DNA of 64,000 nt from Pseudomonas marginalis (lineage in GTDB: Bacteria > Pseudomonadota > Gammaproteobacteria > Pseudomonadales > Pseudomonadaceae): positions 30,281 to 94,280 of the forward strand of contig NZ_LKEG01000023.1 of NCBI RefSeq assembly GCF_001645105.1. Reading direction: 5' to 3'. The first letter of the stretch is position 1, and every line of letters begins with the position of its first letter. The position numbers were made by a program, and so were the translations under genes. The notes beneath the pieces are model-generated. The model made no database searches, was not told where the DNA came from, and saw only the letters and a list, made by a program, of their open reading frames with translations. Below, piece after piece: positions 1 to 8,654 of the stretch.

Positions 1-1
1 G

Positions 2-337
2 CCGGTCATGTACCGCGAAGGCTACGAGTATTACCGCACCCCTCGCGGCCAGCACCCAAACGCCCCCGGCCGCTCGGTGTTCTCCGCCCTTCCCGCGCAA
101 ATGGCGTTCTTCGCGTTTGATCAGATAGAGACTATTTCACCCCGGCCTGTGCTGATGATCGCTGGCGCTGACGCCGACAGCCTGTACTACAGCGAAGTGG
201 CGTACAAGAACGCGAAGCAGCCCAAGGAACTTCACCGGGTGCCCGGCGCAACGCATATCGACATGTACGACAAACCGCAATATGTAGGCCCTGCCGTCGA
301 AAAATTGTCAGGATTCTTTGGTCAGTATCTGGTTTAA
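2..337 (+). CDS. Alpha/beta hydrolase, C-terminal part (cut by window edge)
   Basis: The reading frame is already open at the left edge (codons for P and V precede the first ATG at 8), so this is probably the last third of a longer gene. The visible part has the layout of the end of an alpha/beta hydrolase: a strand with RPVLMIAGADADS, where an acid residue of the triad would lie, then GATHIDMYD with the likely catalytic histidine about 30 residues further on. Dienelactone-hydrolase-like and BAAT-like families both end this way, so the substrate cannot be given. The next gene begins 13 bases after the stop and probably shares the transcript. Confidence 0.7.
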   Translation, partial: PVMYREGYEYYRTPRGQHPNAPGRSVFSALPAQMAFFAFDQIETISPRPVLMIAGADADSLYYSEVAYKNAKQPKELHRVPGATHIDMYDKPQYVGPAVEKLSGFFGQYLV

Positions 338-350
338 AAGGACCTTTCAC

Positions 351-1073
351 ATGCCTGTATTTCTACGCTCCGTCGTATTTACACTCGTTGCATTCTGGAC
401 GCTCGGGCTATGTCCCATCACCGCCAATGCGACAGAAAAACTGCGCATCGCGATAATCGGCGCGGGCTCACACGGTGGCACCATCGGCCAATTGCTGGTC
501 AAGGCAGGCCATGGCGTGATGTTCTCCTCACGCAACCCGGCAGAGCTTGAGGCGATGGTGAAGGCGCTCGGCCCGCTCGCGTCGGCGGGTACTCCCCAGC
601 AGGCCGCCGCGTTCGGATCGGTCATTCTGTTTGCAGTGCCTTATAACGCCCTGCCCCAACTCGGACGCGACCTGGGCCCGCAACTGCGCGGCAAAATAGT
701 GCTTGATGCGACCAACCCTCCGCCGGATGAAGGCAATCCCCTCTCGCGTGAAGCCTACGCCAACGGTGTCGGCGAAACCTCGGCCAAGTACTTGCCCGGC
801 ACCCGGTTGGTCAGGGCCTTCAGTGCGGTGGATGCCACGGCGGTCAATGCGTCCGCTCGCGGTAACGGTGAAACCTTAGGTGTGCCCATCGCCAGCAATG
901 ACCGCGAGGCGCTTCAAGTTGCTGCACAACTGGTACGCGATATCGCCGGTGAGCCGGTCATCACTGGCGATCTGTCCACGGCGCGCAGCTTTCAACGTGG
1001 CGGCGTTGGCTTCAGAGCCAACACAGACGCGCCAGCATTGCGACGCTTATTGAATTTACCGCCTGATGCATGA
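351..1073 (+). CDS. Exported NAD(P)-binding (F420-dependent NADP reductase-like) protein
   Basis: Starting at the ATG at 351, which follows a purine-rich AAAAGGA at 336-342, the product is 240 residues. Residues 1 to about 27 look like a signal peptide (hydrophobic core, then NATEK). A Rossmann dinucleotide-binding loop follows, IIGAGSHGGTIGQ, then the SSRNP segment after the second strand and VLDATNPP, as in the family annotated NADPH-dependent F420 reductase / NADP oxidoreductase coenzyme F420-dependent. Pseudomonads do not make F420, so NADP(H) is the likelier cofactor. The signal peptide is unusual for this cytosolic family. An in-frame start at 318 would add 11 residues without a ribosome site. 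Confidence 0.7.
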   Translation: MPVFLRSVVFTLVAFWTLGLCPITANATEKLRIAIIGAGSHGGTIGQLLVKAGHGVMFSSRNPAELEAMVKALGPLASAGTPQQAAAFGSVILFAVPYNALPQLGRDLGPQLRGKIVLDATNPPPDEGNPLSREAYANGVGETSAKYLPGTRLVRAFSAVDATAVNASARGNGETLGVPIASNDREALQVAAQLVRDIAGEPVITGDLSTARSFQRGGVGFRANTDAPALRRLLNLPPDA

Positions 1074-1152
1074 CCCGGTGACCGCTGTCGCCAGGGCGCG
1101 CGCCCCAGGTTGAAAACACTGACCCGATTGATGATCAAGAGAGCTGTCAACC

Positions 1153-1626
1153 ATGAGCGTCCTCACTATCAATGGCCGTGACTACACCGTCGACGTCGAC
1201 CCCAGCACTCCCATTCTCTGGACCCTGCGCGACGCGCTGGGCATGACCGGTACCAAGTTCGGCTGCGGCGCCGCCCTGTGTGGCGCATGCACCGTGCACC
1301 TGGATGGCCAGGCGATTCGTTCGTGCCTCACGCCGATAACCGCCGCCGAGGGGCGCAGGATCACCACGATCGAAGCGGCAACCGACGGCAGCGACCCGGT
1401 CGGCACGGCCGTGCACGAGGCGTGGGTCAAACATGACGTGGCGCAATGCGGCTACTGCCAGAGCGGCCAGATCATGAGCGCGACAGCCTTTCTCAAGGCT
1501 CAGCCCAAGGGCAAGCAACCCACGGCGGCCGAGATCGACTCGGCGATGATGGGCAACATCTGTCGTTGTGGCACTTACGTGCGCATCCGCGCTGCGGTGG
1601 CTGATGCCGCCAAAGCCCTTGCCTGA
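1153..1626 (+). CDS. 2Fe-2S subunit of molybdenum hydroxylase (isoquinoline 1-oxidoreductase alpha type)
   Basis: Small electron-transfer subunit, 157 residues, of a xanthine-dehydrogenase-family enzyme. The N-terminal plant-type ferredoxin domain has the cluster ligands in CGAALCGAC, with the fourth cysteine in IRSC. The C-terminal helical domain carries the second 2Fe-2S cluster, CGYCQSG and ICRCG. Length and arrangement match IorA-type subunits, which pass electrons from the molybdenum centre of the large subunit to a cytochrome. The large-subunit gene starts 13 bases downstream, so the two are one transcription unit. The exact substrate (isoquinoline, aldehyde or another N-heterocycle) cannot be read from sequence. 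Confidence 0.88.
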   Translation: MSVLTINGRDYTVDVDPSTPILWTLRDALGMTGTKFGCGAALCGACTVHLDGQAIRSCLTPITAAEGRRITTIEAATDGSDPVGTAVHEAWVKHDVAQCGYCQSGQIMSATAFLKAQPKGKQPTAAEIDSAMMGNICRCGTYVRIRAAVADAAKALA

Positions 1627-1639
1627 CTGGAGCAGCCCC

Positions 1640-3880
1640 ATGTTGAACGATCTTTTTCCAGAGGAACTGCCTCGCGCCTTGCAACATATGCTGGAGCGCG
1701 ATCAGGTCGACGGCCCTGCCACCTACGCGCGGCGAAGCTTTTTGAAGATACTCGGTATCGGCGGCCTGGCGCTGGGCGCCTTTCCTCACCTGGCCCTGGC
1801 GCAGCAGGCTAACGGCGTTGCGGTGGAGCCGCTGAAACCGACGCAACAACCCAACGCTTTCGTACAGATCGCCGCCAATGGCGAAGTGACGGTGACCATT
1901 AACCGGCTGGAATTCGGCCAGGGCGTACAGACCGGCTTGCCGATGATTCTTGCCGAAGAATTGGATGCCGACTGGAGCCTGGTGCGCAGTCGCAACGGCA
2001 CCAGTGACATCGCCTATCAGGACCCACGCTTTGGCATGCACCTGACCGGCGGCTCCAATTCCATCAAGAACAGTTATACCCAGTACCGCGAACTCGGTGC
2101 CCGTGCCCGCGCCATGCTGCTGGCGGCTGCGTCAGCGCGCTGGAACGTCGACGTGTCCCGTTTGAGTACGCGCGCCGGCCACGTGCTCGGACCGGGGGGC
2201 CGCACCGCGAGCTACGGCGAACTGGCCGATGCCGCGATGGCATTGCCAGTACCGGACCAGGTCAGCCTCAAGGACCCCAAGGATTTTCGCATCATTGGCC
2301 AAGCCACTACGCGCATCGATGCCAAGGCCAAGAGCAGCGGCCAGCAGGACTTCGGCATTGACATGCGCCTGCCGGAGCAACTCACCGCCGTGGTGGCGCG
2401 CCCTCCGGTATTCGGCGCCAGGCTGGCGGCTCTGGATGACAGCGCAGCACGCGCCATTCGTGGAGTAAAGGCGGTCTATCGCGTACCGCTTGATGGCGGT
2501 GCGGAAGGCGTGGCGGTCGTGGCTGAAGGCTATTGGCAGGCGAAACTGGGGCGTGATGCCCTCAACGTTCAGTGGGATACGTCGACGGTGGAAAAGGTCG
2601 ACAGCGAGCGGCAACTGGCCGACTACAAAACCCTGGCCGCCCGCCCGGGGCCCCACCATTTCGACGCGGATATGAGGCCGCTGGCAACGTCGCCGCATAC
2701 CCTCGAAGCCGAGTTCGTGTTTCCGTACCTGGCCCATGCCCCAATGGAGCCGCTGAACTGCACCGTCCAACTGTCGCAGGACCGCGCCGAATTATGGGTC
2801 GGTACCCAGTTTGCCGGTGCCGATAACGCGGCGGCCGCACGCGTGCTGAATCTCAAGCCCGAACAGCTACGGATCAACGTACAGACGGCCGGCGGCGGTT
2901 TCGGCCGGCGCGGCATCGCCACCAGCGACATTGTGGTCTTGGCCTGTGAAGTGGCTAAGGCGGCACGAACAGCGGGGTTAAACGTCCCCGTGCGGACAGT
3001 GTGGAGCCGCGAAGATGACATCAAGGGCGGCTACTACCGCCCCATGCACCTGCACCGCGCGCGCATCGGTTTCGACGACAGCGGCAACGTCCTGGCCTGG
3101 GATCACGTTTTGGTCGGGCAGTCGATTGTGACGGGCACCATGTTCGGTGGACGGGTCAAGAATGGCATTGATCCCACGGCCACCGAAGGTATGCGCGACC
3201 CTTATCCGATTCCGATGCGCCTGACGGTGCATCACCCCAAGCTCAACGTCCCAGTGCTGTGGTGGCGCAGTGTGGGTTCCACCCATACCGCGTTCGTGAT
3301 GGAGACCTTGATTGATGAAATTGCCCGAGCCACCCAGCAGGATCCCGTGGCTTACCGGATGAAACTCTTCGCCGACAAAAGCCCGCGCCATAGCGCGGCG
3401 TTGCAATTGGCGGTGGACAAGAGTGAGTACGGCAAGCGCCAGCTGCCGGCGGGTCGCGCCTGGGGTGTGGCGGTACATGAGTCGTTCAGTTCGGTAGTGG
3501 CCTATGTCGTCGAAGCCTCGGTACAGGACGGCCGTCCGGTGTTGCACCATGTGACCGCAGGCGTGCATTGCAACCTGGTGGTCAACCCTCGCAGCGTGGA
3601 AGCCCAGGTACAGGGTGCAGCCTTGATGGGGCTGTCGATGTGCCTGCCAGGCGGCGCCATCACCCTTAAGGACGGTGTCGTGCAGCAAAGCAATTTTGCC
3701 GACTTCAGCGTGCCGCGCATCGTGGACATGCCGGAGTTTTCGGTGCACACCCTGCCGAGTGCGGAGCCACCCACAGGCATGGGCGAACCGGGCCTGCCGC
3801 CGCTTGCTCCGGCTTTCGCCAACGCCATAGCGCGGATCACCGGCACGCCTTTGCGTGAATTGCCCTTCAAGCTCGCCTGA
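1640..3880 (+). CDS. Molybdopterin-binding subunit of molybdenum hydroxylase (IorB type, Tat-exported)
   Basis: Catalytic subunit, 746 residues from the ATG at 1640, which has GGAG 8 bases upstream. Residues 31-36 read RRSFLK followed by a hydrophobic stretch ending ALA-Q, a twin-arginine signal, so the folded enzyme with its small partner should act in the periplasm. GGGFGRRG is the molybdopterin-binding loop, and the C-terminal GMGEPG contains the glutamate conserved as catalytic base in this family. The split into a small 2Fe-2S subunit and a large subunit without an FAD subunit is typical of IorAB-like aldehyde or N-heterocycle oxidoreductases, which deliver electrons to cytochromes; a cytochrome c gene follows. 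The XdhC protein encoded at 12406-13374 could mature its cofactor. Confidence 0.88.
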   Translation: MLNDLFPEELPRALQHMLERDQVDGPATYARRSFLKILGIGGLALGAFPHLALAQQANGVAVEPLKPTQQPNAFVQIAANGEVTVTINRLEFGQGVQTGLPMILAEELDADWSLVRSRNGTSDIAYQDPRFGMHLTGGSNSIKNSYTQYRELGARARAMLLAAASARWNVDVSRLSTRAGHVLGPGGRTASYGELADAAMALPVPDQVSLKDPKDFRIIGQATTRIDAKAKSSGQQDFGIDMRLPEQLTAVVARPPVFGARLAALDDSAARAIRGVKAVYRVPLDGGAEGVAVVAEGYWQAKLGRDALNVQWDTSTVEKVDSERQLADYKTLAARPGPHHFDADMRPLATSPHTLEAEFVFPYLAHAPMEPLNCTVQLSQDRAELWVGTQFAGADNAAAARVLNLKPEQLRINVQTAGGGFGRRGIATSDIVVLACEVAKAARTAGLNVPVRTVWSREDDIKGGYYRPMHLHRARIGFDDSGNVLAWDHVLVGQSIVTGTMFGGRVKNGIDPTATEGMRDPYPIPMRLTVHHPKLNVPVLWWRSVGSTHTAFVMETLIDEIARATQQDPVAYRMKLFADKSPRHSAALQLAVDKSEYGKRQLPAGRAWGVAVHESFSSVVAYVVEASVQDGRPVLHHVTAGVHCNLVVNPRSVEAQVQGAALMGLSMCLPGGAITLKDGVVQQSNFADFSVPRIVDMPEFSVHTLPSAEPPTGMGEPGLPPLAPAFANAIARITGTPLRELPFKLA

Positions 3881-3885
3881 GCAAC

Positions 3886-3913
3886 GCGGTGCAGTCGACT
3901 GCACCGCCTTTTT
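3886..3913 (+). terminator. Rho-independent terminator between iorB-like gene and cytochrome gene
   Basis: A perfect self-complementary stretch spans 3886-3907 (half-site GCGGTGCAGTC) and is followed by CTTTTTG. It starts 5 bases after the stop codon at 3880. It would end or reduce transcription before the cytochrome gene at 3935, so that gene may be expressed at a lower level than the enzyme or by read-through. Confidence 0.8.
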
Positions 3914-3934
3914 GATTGATGAGAGAGTGTCCCA

Positions 3935-4312
3935 TTGAACCAGTACCTGAAATTACCGGGGATTCCCCAGTCACCCCTCCTGGCACACAGCGCCAGGCTC
4001 GCCATGCTTGTTCTATCACTGGGCACACTGACCAGCGCCTTGTGGCCGACGCAGGTGGTGGCGAGCCAGGCACTGGTCCAGCGTTACGCTTGCGTGGGCT
4101 GTCATCAAGCCAATGCACAGGTCGTTGGCCCCTCCTGGAAGGGTATCGCGCAAAAGTACGCTGGCAGCGATACCACGACTGAGCAACTGGCAGCGAGTAT
4201 CAAGGCCGGTGGCACCGGCAAATGGGGGCCGATGCCGATGCCGCCACAAGCTCAGGTGTCCGACGCCGATGCGAAGTCAATCGCCCAATGGTTGCTGGAC
4301 GGCGCACAATAA
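3935..4312 (+). CDS. Class I c-type cytochrome, single haem
   Basis: Product of 125 residues starting with TTG at 3935, preceded by GAGAGTG; an internal ATG at 4004 would remove the front of the signal peptide. A long N-terminal hydrophobic stretch ends in VVASQA, then YACVGCHQ gives the CXXCH haem site and MPMP near residue 105 supplies the probable axial methionine. Small cytochromes like this accompany IorAB-type enzymes and are inferred to carry electrons from them to the respiratory chain; position on the same strand just after iorB supports that. The terminator at 3886 separates the two genes. Confidence 0.85.
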   Translation: MNQYLKLPGIPQSPLLAHSARLAMLVLSLGTLTSALWPTQVVASQALVQRYACVGCHQANAQVVGPSWKGIAQKYAGSDTTTEQLAASIKAGGTGKWGPMPMPPQAQVSDADAKSIAQWLLDGAQ

Positions 4313-4317
4313 TTGCC

Positions 4318-5604
4318 CTATTCGGCATCAGTTCGTCGAACTGATGCCTTGGCAGTCATCTGTCGCTGACGCCTTGCCAACCCATAGCACACCCCACCCC
4401 ACACGCCTGCGACCGGCACAATCAACACGGCGACCACGCCAAACCCGGCACCCGCCGCAGCCAACCCGACCGAAAGCCAGCCGCTGAGCGCATCCCCACC
4501 TCGATACACCAGGGTCTCGATGACATTCTTGGCCTTATACTTTTCCTCTCGGCTGACGACGGTCCAGAGCACTTCGCGCGCCGGACGCACCACCGAAAAT
4601 TCAATCGCGCGACGCAAGCCCTGTGCCAACGCCACCGTCGCCGGCACGGGTGACAACGCCATTGCAGTGAATGCCACCAGCGTCACCACGGGCAATGCCA
4701 CCAGCGCGCCACCGACGCCAACCCGGCGAATCAATGGTCCCGTGAGCAAGAGTTGAAAGGTCAAGGTCAACGCCGAAACGATAAGATCGATGACCGCAAA
4801 AAACTGGGTTCTGCTGGCCACATCCGCGTACCTTCCAGCGACTATGCGACCCTGCTCGAAGTACAGAAAAGTGGCAGCCGTGGTGTGCAGGAGCATAAAC
4901 AGCACCAGCCCCAGCAGATAGGGTGAACGAGCAATCAGCGTGAGGCCGGCGAGCATGCTGCCGCCCATCCGGCGATGCCTTTGCGCCAGGCAGGTCGCCT
5001 GCGCTTCGGTGTGTGACAACAATGCCCGATAGCAACGCACCGCCAGTTCCAGCAGCAGTGCTGCCACCAGCGTCAATGCAATCGGCCCAAGCCGGGTGGC
5101 CAGGGTGGCGGCCAGCAGCGGGCCGATGAACGTCCCCAGCGTCCCGCCCGCTGCAATAAAGCCAAACAGGCGCAAGCCTTGCTCACTGGAAAAGCGGTCG
5201 ACCAGAACGCTCCAGAAAATCGAGACGATGAACAGGTTGTAGACGCTGATCCACACGAAAAACACCTGACCGACCTGCACAGGCGCAATTTTTGCGGCAA
5301 TCAACACACCAAACAGCAGCATGGTTACTGCCACGAATCGATAGATCAGCGGGATAAACCGCGTCGCCGGCAGCCGTGAAACCAACGCGCCGAACAGCGG
5401 AACCATCAGCAGCATCACCACAAACGTCGCGGAAAACAGCCACTGCAATTTGTCTGCGCCGCCTTCCAGGCCCAAAGCGTCACGCAAAGGCCGCACCAGG
5501 TAGTAGCTCGCCAGCACGCAGAAATGAAAGGCGACCCCCAGCAGCAGCGCTGTTCTTTCCGCCGGCAAGACGTGCGCCCACTTGAGTGTCCCCGCAGGCG
5601 TCAT
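4318..5604 (-). CDS. MFS-like NTP/NDP-exchange-family membrane transporter
   Basis: A 428-residue integral membrane protein with about twelve hydrophobic segments. The N-terminal YYLVRPLRDALGLEGG resembles bacterial members annotated as Npt1/Npt2 or NTP/NDP exchange transporters, which also resemble the major facilitator superfamily. Free-living bacteria do not normally import ATP, so the substrate is unknown. The C-terminus is basic (KASVRRTDAE). Its start overlaps the end of the preceding minus-strand gene by 4 bases (ATGA), implying translational coupling. Its 3' end faces the cytochrome gene with a 5-base gap, and a strong hairpin lies inside its last codons. Confidence 0.7.
   Translation of the reverse strand: MTPAGTLKWAHVLPAERTALLLGVAFHFCVLASYYLVRPLRDALGLEGGADKLQWLFSATFVVMLLMVPLFGALVSRLPATRFIPLIYRFVAVTMLLFGVLIAAKIAPVQVGQVFFVWISVYNLFIVSIFWSVLVDRFSSEQGLRLFGFIAAGGTLGTFIGPLLAATLATRLGPIALTLVAALLLELAVRCYRALLSHTEAQATCLAQRHRRMGGSMLAGLTLIARSPYLLGLVLFMLLHTTAATFLYFEQGRIVAGRYADVASRTQFFAVIDLIVSALTLTFQLLLTGPLIRRVGVGGALVALPVVTLVAFTAMALSPVPATVALAQGLRRAIEFSVVRPAREVLWTVVSREEKYKAKNVIETLVYRGGDALSGWLSVGLAAAGAGFGVVAVLIVPVAGVWGGVCYGLARRQRQMTAKASVRRTDAE
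4324..4348. other. Perfect hairpin inside the convergent 3' ends
   Basis: GGCATCAGTTC at 4324-4334 and GAACTGATGCC at 4338-4348 form an 11-bp perfect stem with a 3-base loop. It sits in the last codons of the minus-strand transporter and 12 bases after the cytochrome stop. There is no T-run on either side, so it is not a canonical terminator. It could protect the 3' ends of both messages or act with Rho. Confidence 0.6.
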
Positions 5605-5957
5605 TGCCCCCTACCTTCGACGGCCGGTACTGCGCACACCTGCGCTACCGCATTGAAGGTGCTGAATAACAGCGCACTGGCGTGATGTTGGCGGGCCAGA
5701 TGCAACAGATCGGGCTCAGCTGTTTGAGAACGCTCAATCGCCAGCTCGCTGTATTGCCTGGAGGGCCACGACAGTTGCATCAGCACCCTGTCGCCAGCCT
5801 CGCTGACGTGCACCTGCGCGCTGATGAACCCTGGGCAGAGACAGGTAAAGCGCTCGACGCGTGCGATCAGAGCCGTCACCAGATCCTGCACATGAAGAGG
5901 GTCGACGACGAACTCAACGAACTGGCTGAACGGGGTGCAGGGGTCAGACGAACGCAT
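5601..5957 (-). CDS. Small dimeric alpha/beta-barrel (antibiotic biosynthesis monooxygenase-like) protein
   Basis: The start at 5957 is chosen because TGGAG lies 6 bases upstream; it gives 118 residues. The pattern FVEFVVDPLHVQDLVTALI, then FTCLCPGFISAQVHVS and LMQLSWPSRQYSELAI, matches the ABM/YgiN ferredoxin-like fold: strand, helix, a 'P-GF-s' turn, strand, then a W in the third strand. Such proteins range from quinol monooxygenases to haem or substrate binders, and no catalytic residue can be assigned. The stop overlaps the start of the transporter gene downstream by 4 bases. Confidence 0.65.
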   Translation of the reverse strand: MRSSDPCTPFSQFVEFVVDPLHVQDLVTALIARVERFTCLCPGFISAQVHVSEAGDRVLMQLSWPSRQYSELAIERSQTAEPDLLHLARQHHASALLFSTFNAVAQVCAVPAVEGRGQ

Positions 5958-6133
5958 GAGTGTTCTCCAAAAAAGGCGCACTTGACGCTTATCGATTGGG
6001 TAAGTCCTCACCAGTATGCTGTGCCCCCGGCACGCCACGTTTGCCTGATCGACGCGATTGCTTGCCCGAACTGACGTGGCGAAAACGCAAAAAAGTCCAC
6101 ACCCGCAGGGGCGTGGACTGTTCAAACACGCGA

Positions 6134-6652
6134 TTACTGCTTGGCGTGTTTCACCTGCACTTCAGGCATCGCCGAGGAGTGGTGGTTGAGGATTTTCCAC
6201 TCGCCGCCAACCTTTTCGTAGACGAAGGTGTAGCGTGCCTGAACGTGGCGGATCTTGCCGTTGCCCTCGGTCAGGGTGAACGTGTAGACCCCGCTGTCCA
6301 TCGCCACGTTAGTGCCAAGCTGACGGATCTCACGGTAGTTGATCTGGCCTACCGGCTTGAGCACCAGGAAGTGATCGAAGTAGTCCGTGATTTGCTCCGG
6401 CGTGCTGCGCACCTGGTTGGACACGGTCGGCTGCAGCACCGCGCCCGGTGCATACAAGTCGACCACCGACTTGACGTTACCGGTCTGCAGCGCGCTGTTC
6501 CAACGGTCAAACAACCCGGCAATCTCGCGGTCTTGCGCATTGGCCGGCGCCTGGGCCACGTCGCGGTAGACGTAGGGAGCGGTCTGGGCCGCCTGCACAA
6601 AGGGGGTGCTCAAGGCAAAAATCACGGCGATCGACACGGCTTTAACGTTCAT
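6134..6652 (-). CDS. Exported SnoaL/NTF2-like protein (SgcJ/EcaC family)
   Basis: The start at 6652 has AGGAG 6 bases upstream and yields 172 residues. Residues 1-22 are a signal peptide ending VQA-AQ. The rest follows the NTF2 cone fold: IAGLFDRWNSALQTGNVKSVVDLYAPGAVL, then a strand-rich half ending in ARYTFVYEKVGGEWKILNHH. This resembles the SgcJ/EcaC and CaMKII-association-domain families. The function is unknown; secreted members often occur in pseudomonads. It is transcribed away from the histidine kinase gene at 6820, leaving a 167-base shared promoter region. Confidence 0.75.
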   Translation of the reverse strand: MNVKAVSIAVIFALSTPFVQAAQTAPYVYRDVAQAPANAQDREIAGLFDRWNSALQTGNVKSVVDLYAPGAVLQPTVSNQVRSTPEQITDYFDHFLVLKPVGQINYREIRQLGTNVAMDSGVYTFTLTEGNGKIRHVQARYTFVYEKVGGEWKILNHHSSAMPEVQVKHAKQ

Positions 6653-6819
6653 TGGGATGCTCCTGTTGTGAGTGAGTCCACTTTGCCAATCGCCTGCCCG
6701 GCCTACATCGGCCAACCGGAGCCATTTAACTATGCCATTTGGCAGATGGCGCCCTACCCGCTCAACAAGGTTTAATAGCCTTCCTCGCGCCTGCGAGCCT
6801 GAGACACCGGAGACCACGC

Positions 6820-8004
6820 ATGCAAAACACGCCACACGATCCCGGCAGTGCCCTGGCTATCCGCGCGCATTATCGACAATCAGAAAGTCGCACCGCGCGA
6901 TTGCGGTTGCTGGTGGACACCGGGCAGGCATTACCACAACTGGCGCCTGATGCCATGCGCGAACGCGTGCTGGCGCGGGCAGGCGCGTTTCTTGCGATGG
7001 ATCACGGGCTGATTCAGGAGTGGGATGCCGAGGGATGCGCCACTGTCACGGCACGCCATGGCAGCCTGGATCGACTGAGCAGCCTCACCGCCGTCGCCGA
7101 TCGCCGCTTACGCACACCATGCTGGCTGGAGCTGCCGGGAAGCGCCCTGCCCAGCGTGTTACAAGTGCCGCTGCGCGGCGGCGATGGCGATGCCTTTGGC
7201 GTACTGGTGCTGGGCAACAGCGTCAGCCTGCGTGCGCCCGACCACGAAGACAGTGAATCGCTGCAATTGCTCGCCACGCTGCTGGCCGCGCACCTGCAGA
7301 ACGATCGGCTGCTGACCACCCTCAAGGCGCGGGACAGGACGCTGTCCGACCTGGTCAACCGGCTGCTGCGTGCCCAGGAAGACGAGCGCAAACGCGTGGC
7401 CTACGACTTGCACGACGGGTTGGCGCAAACCCTCGCGGGGTTGCATCAGCGCCTGCAAGGGTTTGCCGGGCGCTGCCCGACGCTGCCAGGCACCTTGAAC
7501 GCGGACCTGCAGGCGATTCTGACCTTGGCCCAGCACTCGGTGGGTGAAGGCCGGCAACTGATCGCCGGCCTGCGCCCGACTGTGCTGGACGATTTCGGGT
7601 TATTCAAGGCGCTCGACAAAGAGGCTGACCGCCTGCGCGAAGCCACCGTCAGCGTGCAGTGGACCGCCGCCTACGCGGGGCGCTTGCCCAGCCAGATGGA
7701 AACCGCCTTATTCAGGATCGGCCAGGAAGCCATCAACAATGTTCTCAAGCACGCGCAGGCCAGCCATGTGCAACTGGCCCTGGCACTGCACGACGGCCAG
7801 GCTTCGCTGCAGGTGAACGACAACGGCCAAGGCTTCGCCCTCGACCAGCAGCTCGACACCCAGGGTGCCCAGCACCTGGGCCTCGCCACCATGCACGAGC
7901 GCGCCAGCCTGCTGGGCGGCCAGTTTACCTGCACCAGCGCGATCGAGTGCGGCACCCAAGTGCACGCCCGCGTGCCGGCCCACCTGAATGGAACACCTCA
8001 ATGA
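6820..8004 (+). CDS. GAF-domain sensor histidine kinase (NarX/DegS class)
   Basis: Cytosolic kinase of 394 residues; GGAG lies 5 bases before the ATG at 6820. Residues about 30-170 form a GAF-like sensory domain with no membrane segment. The HisKA_3 dimerisation domain has the phospho-acceptor H198 in [12 protein letters not shown] HATPase domain follows with the N-box near residue 306 (NNVLKHAQ) and G-boxes in DNGQGF and GLATMHERA. This class pairs with NarL/FixJ regulators, and the next gene is one; its ATG lies in the ATGA that ends this gene. The signal is unknown. Confidence 0.9.
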   Translation: MQNTPHDPGSALAIRAHYRQSESRTARLRLLVDTGQALPQLAPDAMRERVLARAGAFLAMDHGLIQEWDAEGCATVTARHGSLDRLSSLTAVADRRLRTPCWLELPGSALPSVLQVPLRGGDGDAFGVLVLGNSVSLRAPDHEDSESLQLLATLLAAHLQNDRLLTTLKARDRTLSDLVNRLLRAQEDERKRVAYDLHDGLAQTLAGLHQRLQGFAGRCPTLPGTLNADLQAILTLAQHSVGEGRQLIAGLRPTVLDDFGLFKALDKEADRLREATVSVQWTAAYAGRLPSQMETALFRIGQEAINNVLKHAQASHVQLALALHDGQASLQVNDNGQGFALDQQLDTQGAQHLGLATMHERASLLGGQFTCTSAIECGTQVHARVPAHLNGTPQ

Positions 8005-8654
8005 GCCAACTCTTGCGCCTGGTGCTGGCGGACGATCATGAAGTCACACGCACCGGGTTTGTCGCGCTGCTGGCCGGTCACCCGCAATTCGAAGTGGTCG
8101 GCCAGGCCCGTGATGGCCAACAAGCAGTTGAGCTGTGCGAACAGCTACTGCCCGACATCGTCATCCTCGATATTCGTATGCCGGTGCTCAATGGCCTCGG
8201 CGCTGCCCGCCTGCTCCAACAGCGCCTGCCGGCCGTCAAGGTGGTGATTTTCACCATGGATGACAGCCCCGACCATCTGGAAGCCGCGATGAATGCCGGG
8301 GCGGTGGGCTACCTGCTCAAAGATGCCAGCCGTAACGAGGTGATCGAGGCGTTGCAACGGGTCGCTGCCGGTGAAGAAGCGCTCAACAGTGCGGTGAGCG
8401 CTCGCCTGCTACGGCGCATGACCGAGCGCAACGCCAATGGCGCGGCGGCAATGGAAAACCTGACCCCACGAGAGCGTCAGGTGCTCGGGCTGGTCGCGAA
8501 CGGGATGAGCAACCGGGAAATCGGTGAGCGCCTGGGGATTACCACCGGCACCGCGAAAGCCCACGTCGAACGGGTGATCGGCAAGCTCGGTGCAGCCGAT
8601 CGCACCCAGGCGGCCGTGCGGGGTATCGCGTTGGGCCTGGTGACCCACCCATGA
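8001..8654 (+). CDS. NarL/FixJ-family response regulator (REC + LuxR HTH)
   Basis: A 217-residue DNA-binding response regulator. The receiver domain has the acidic pair in LADDHE, the phospho-acceptor D57 in VILDIRMP and the lysine in YLLKDAS. The C-terminal LuxR-type helix-turn-helix is complete, [20 protein letters not shown] then [14 protein letters not shown]. The gene overlaps its cognate kinase by 4 bases upstream and the hybrid kinase by 4 bases downstream, so it is the output of this signalling operon. Its targets are not visible here. Confidence 0.92.
   Translation: MSQLLRLVLADDHEVTRTGFVALLAGHPQFEVVGQARDGQQAVELCEQLLPDIVILDIRMPVLNGLGAARLLQQRLPAVKVVIFTMDDSPDHLEAAMNAGAVGYLLKDASRNEVIEALQRVAAGEEALNSAVSARLLRRMTERNANGAAAMENLTPRERQVLGLVANGMSNREIGERLGITTGTAKAHVERVIGKLGAADRTQAAVRGIALGLVTHP

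Noticed and set aside
4318..5604. Calling the membrane protein an ATP/ADP translocase
   Set aside because: The resemblance is at family level and free-living pseudomonads are not known to import ATP. Only a transporter-family call is justified.
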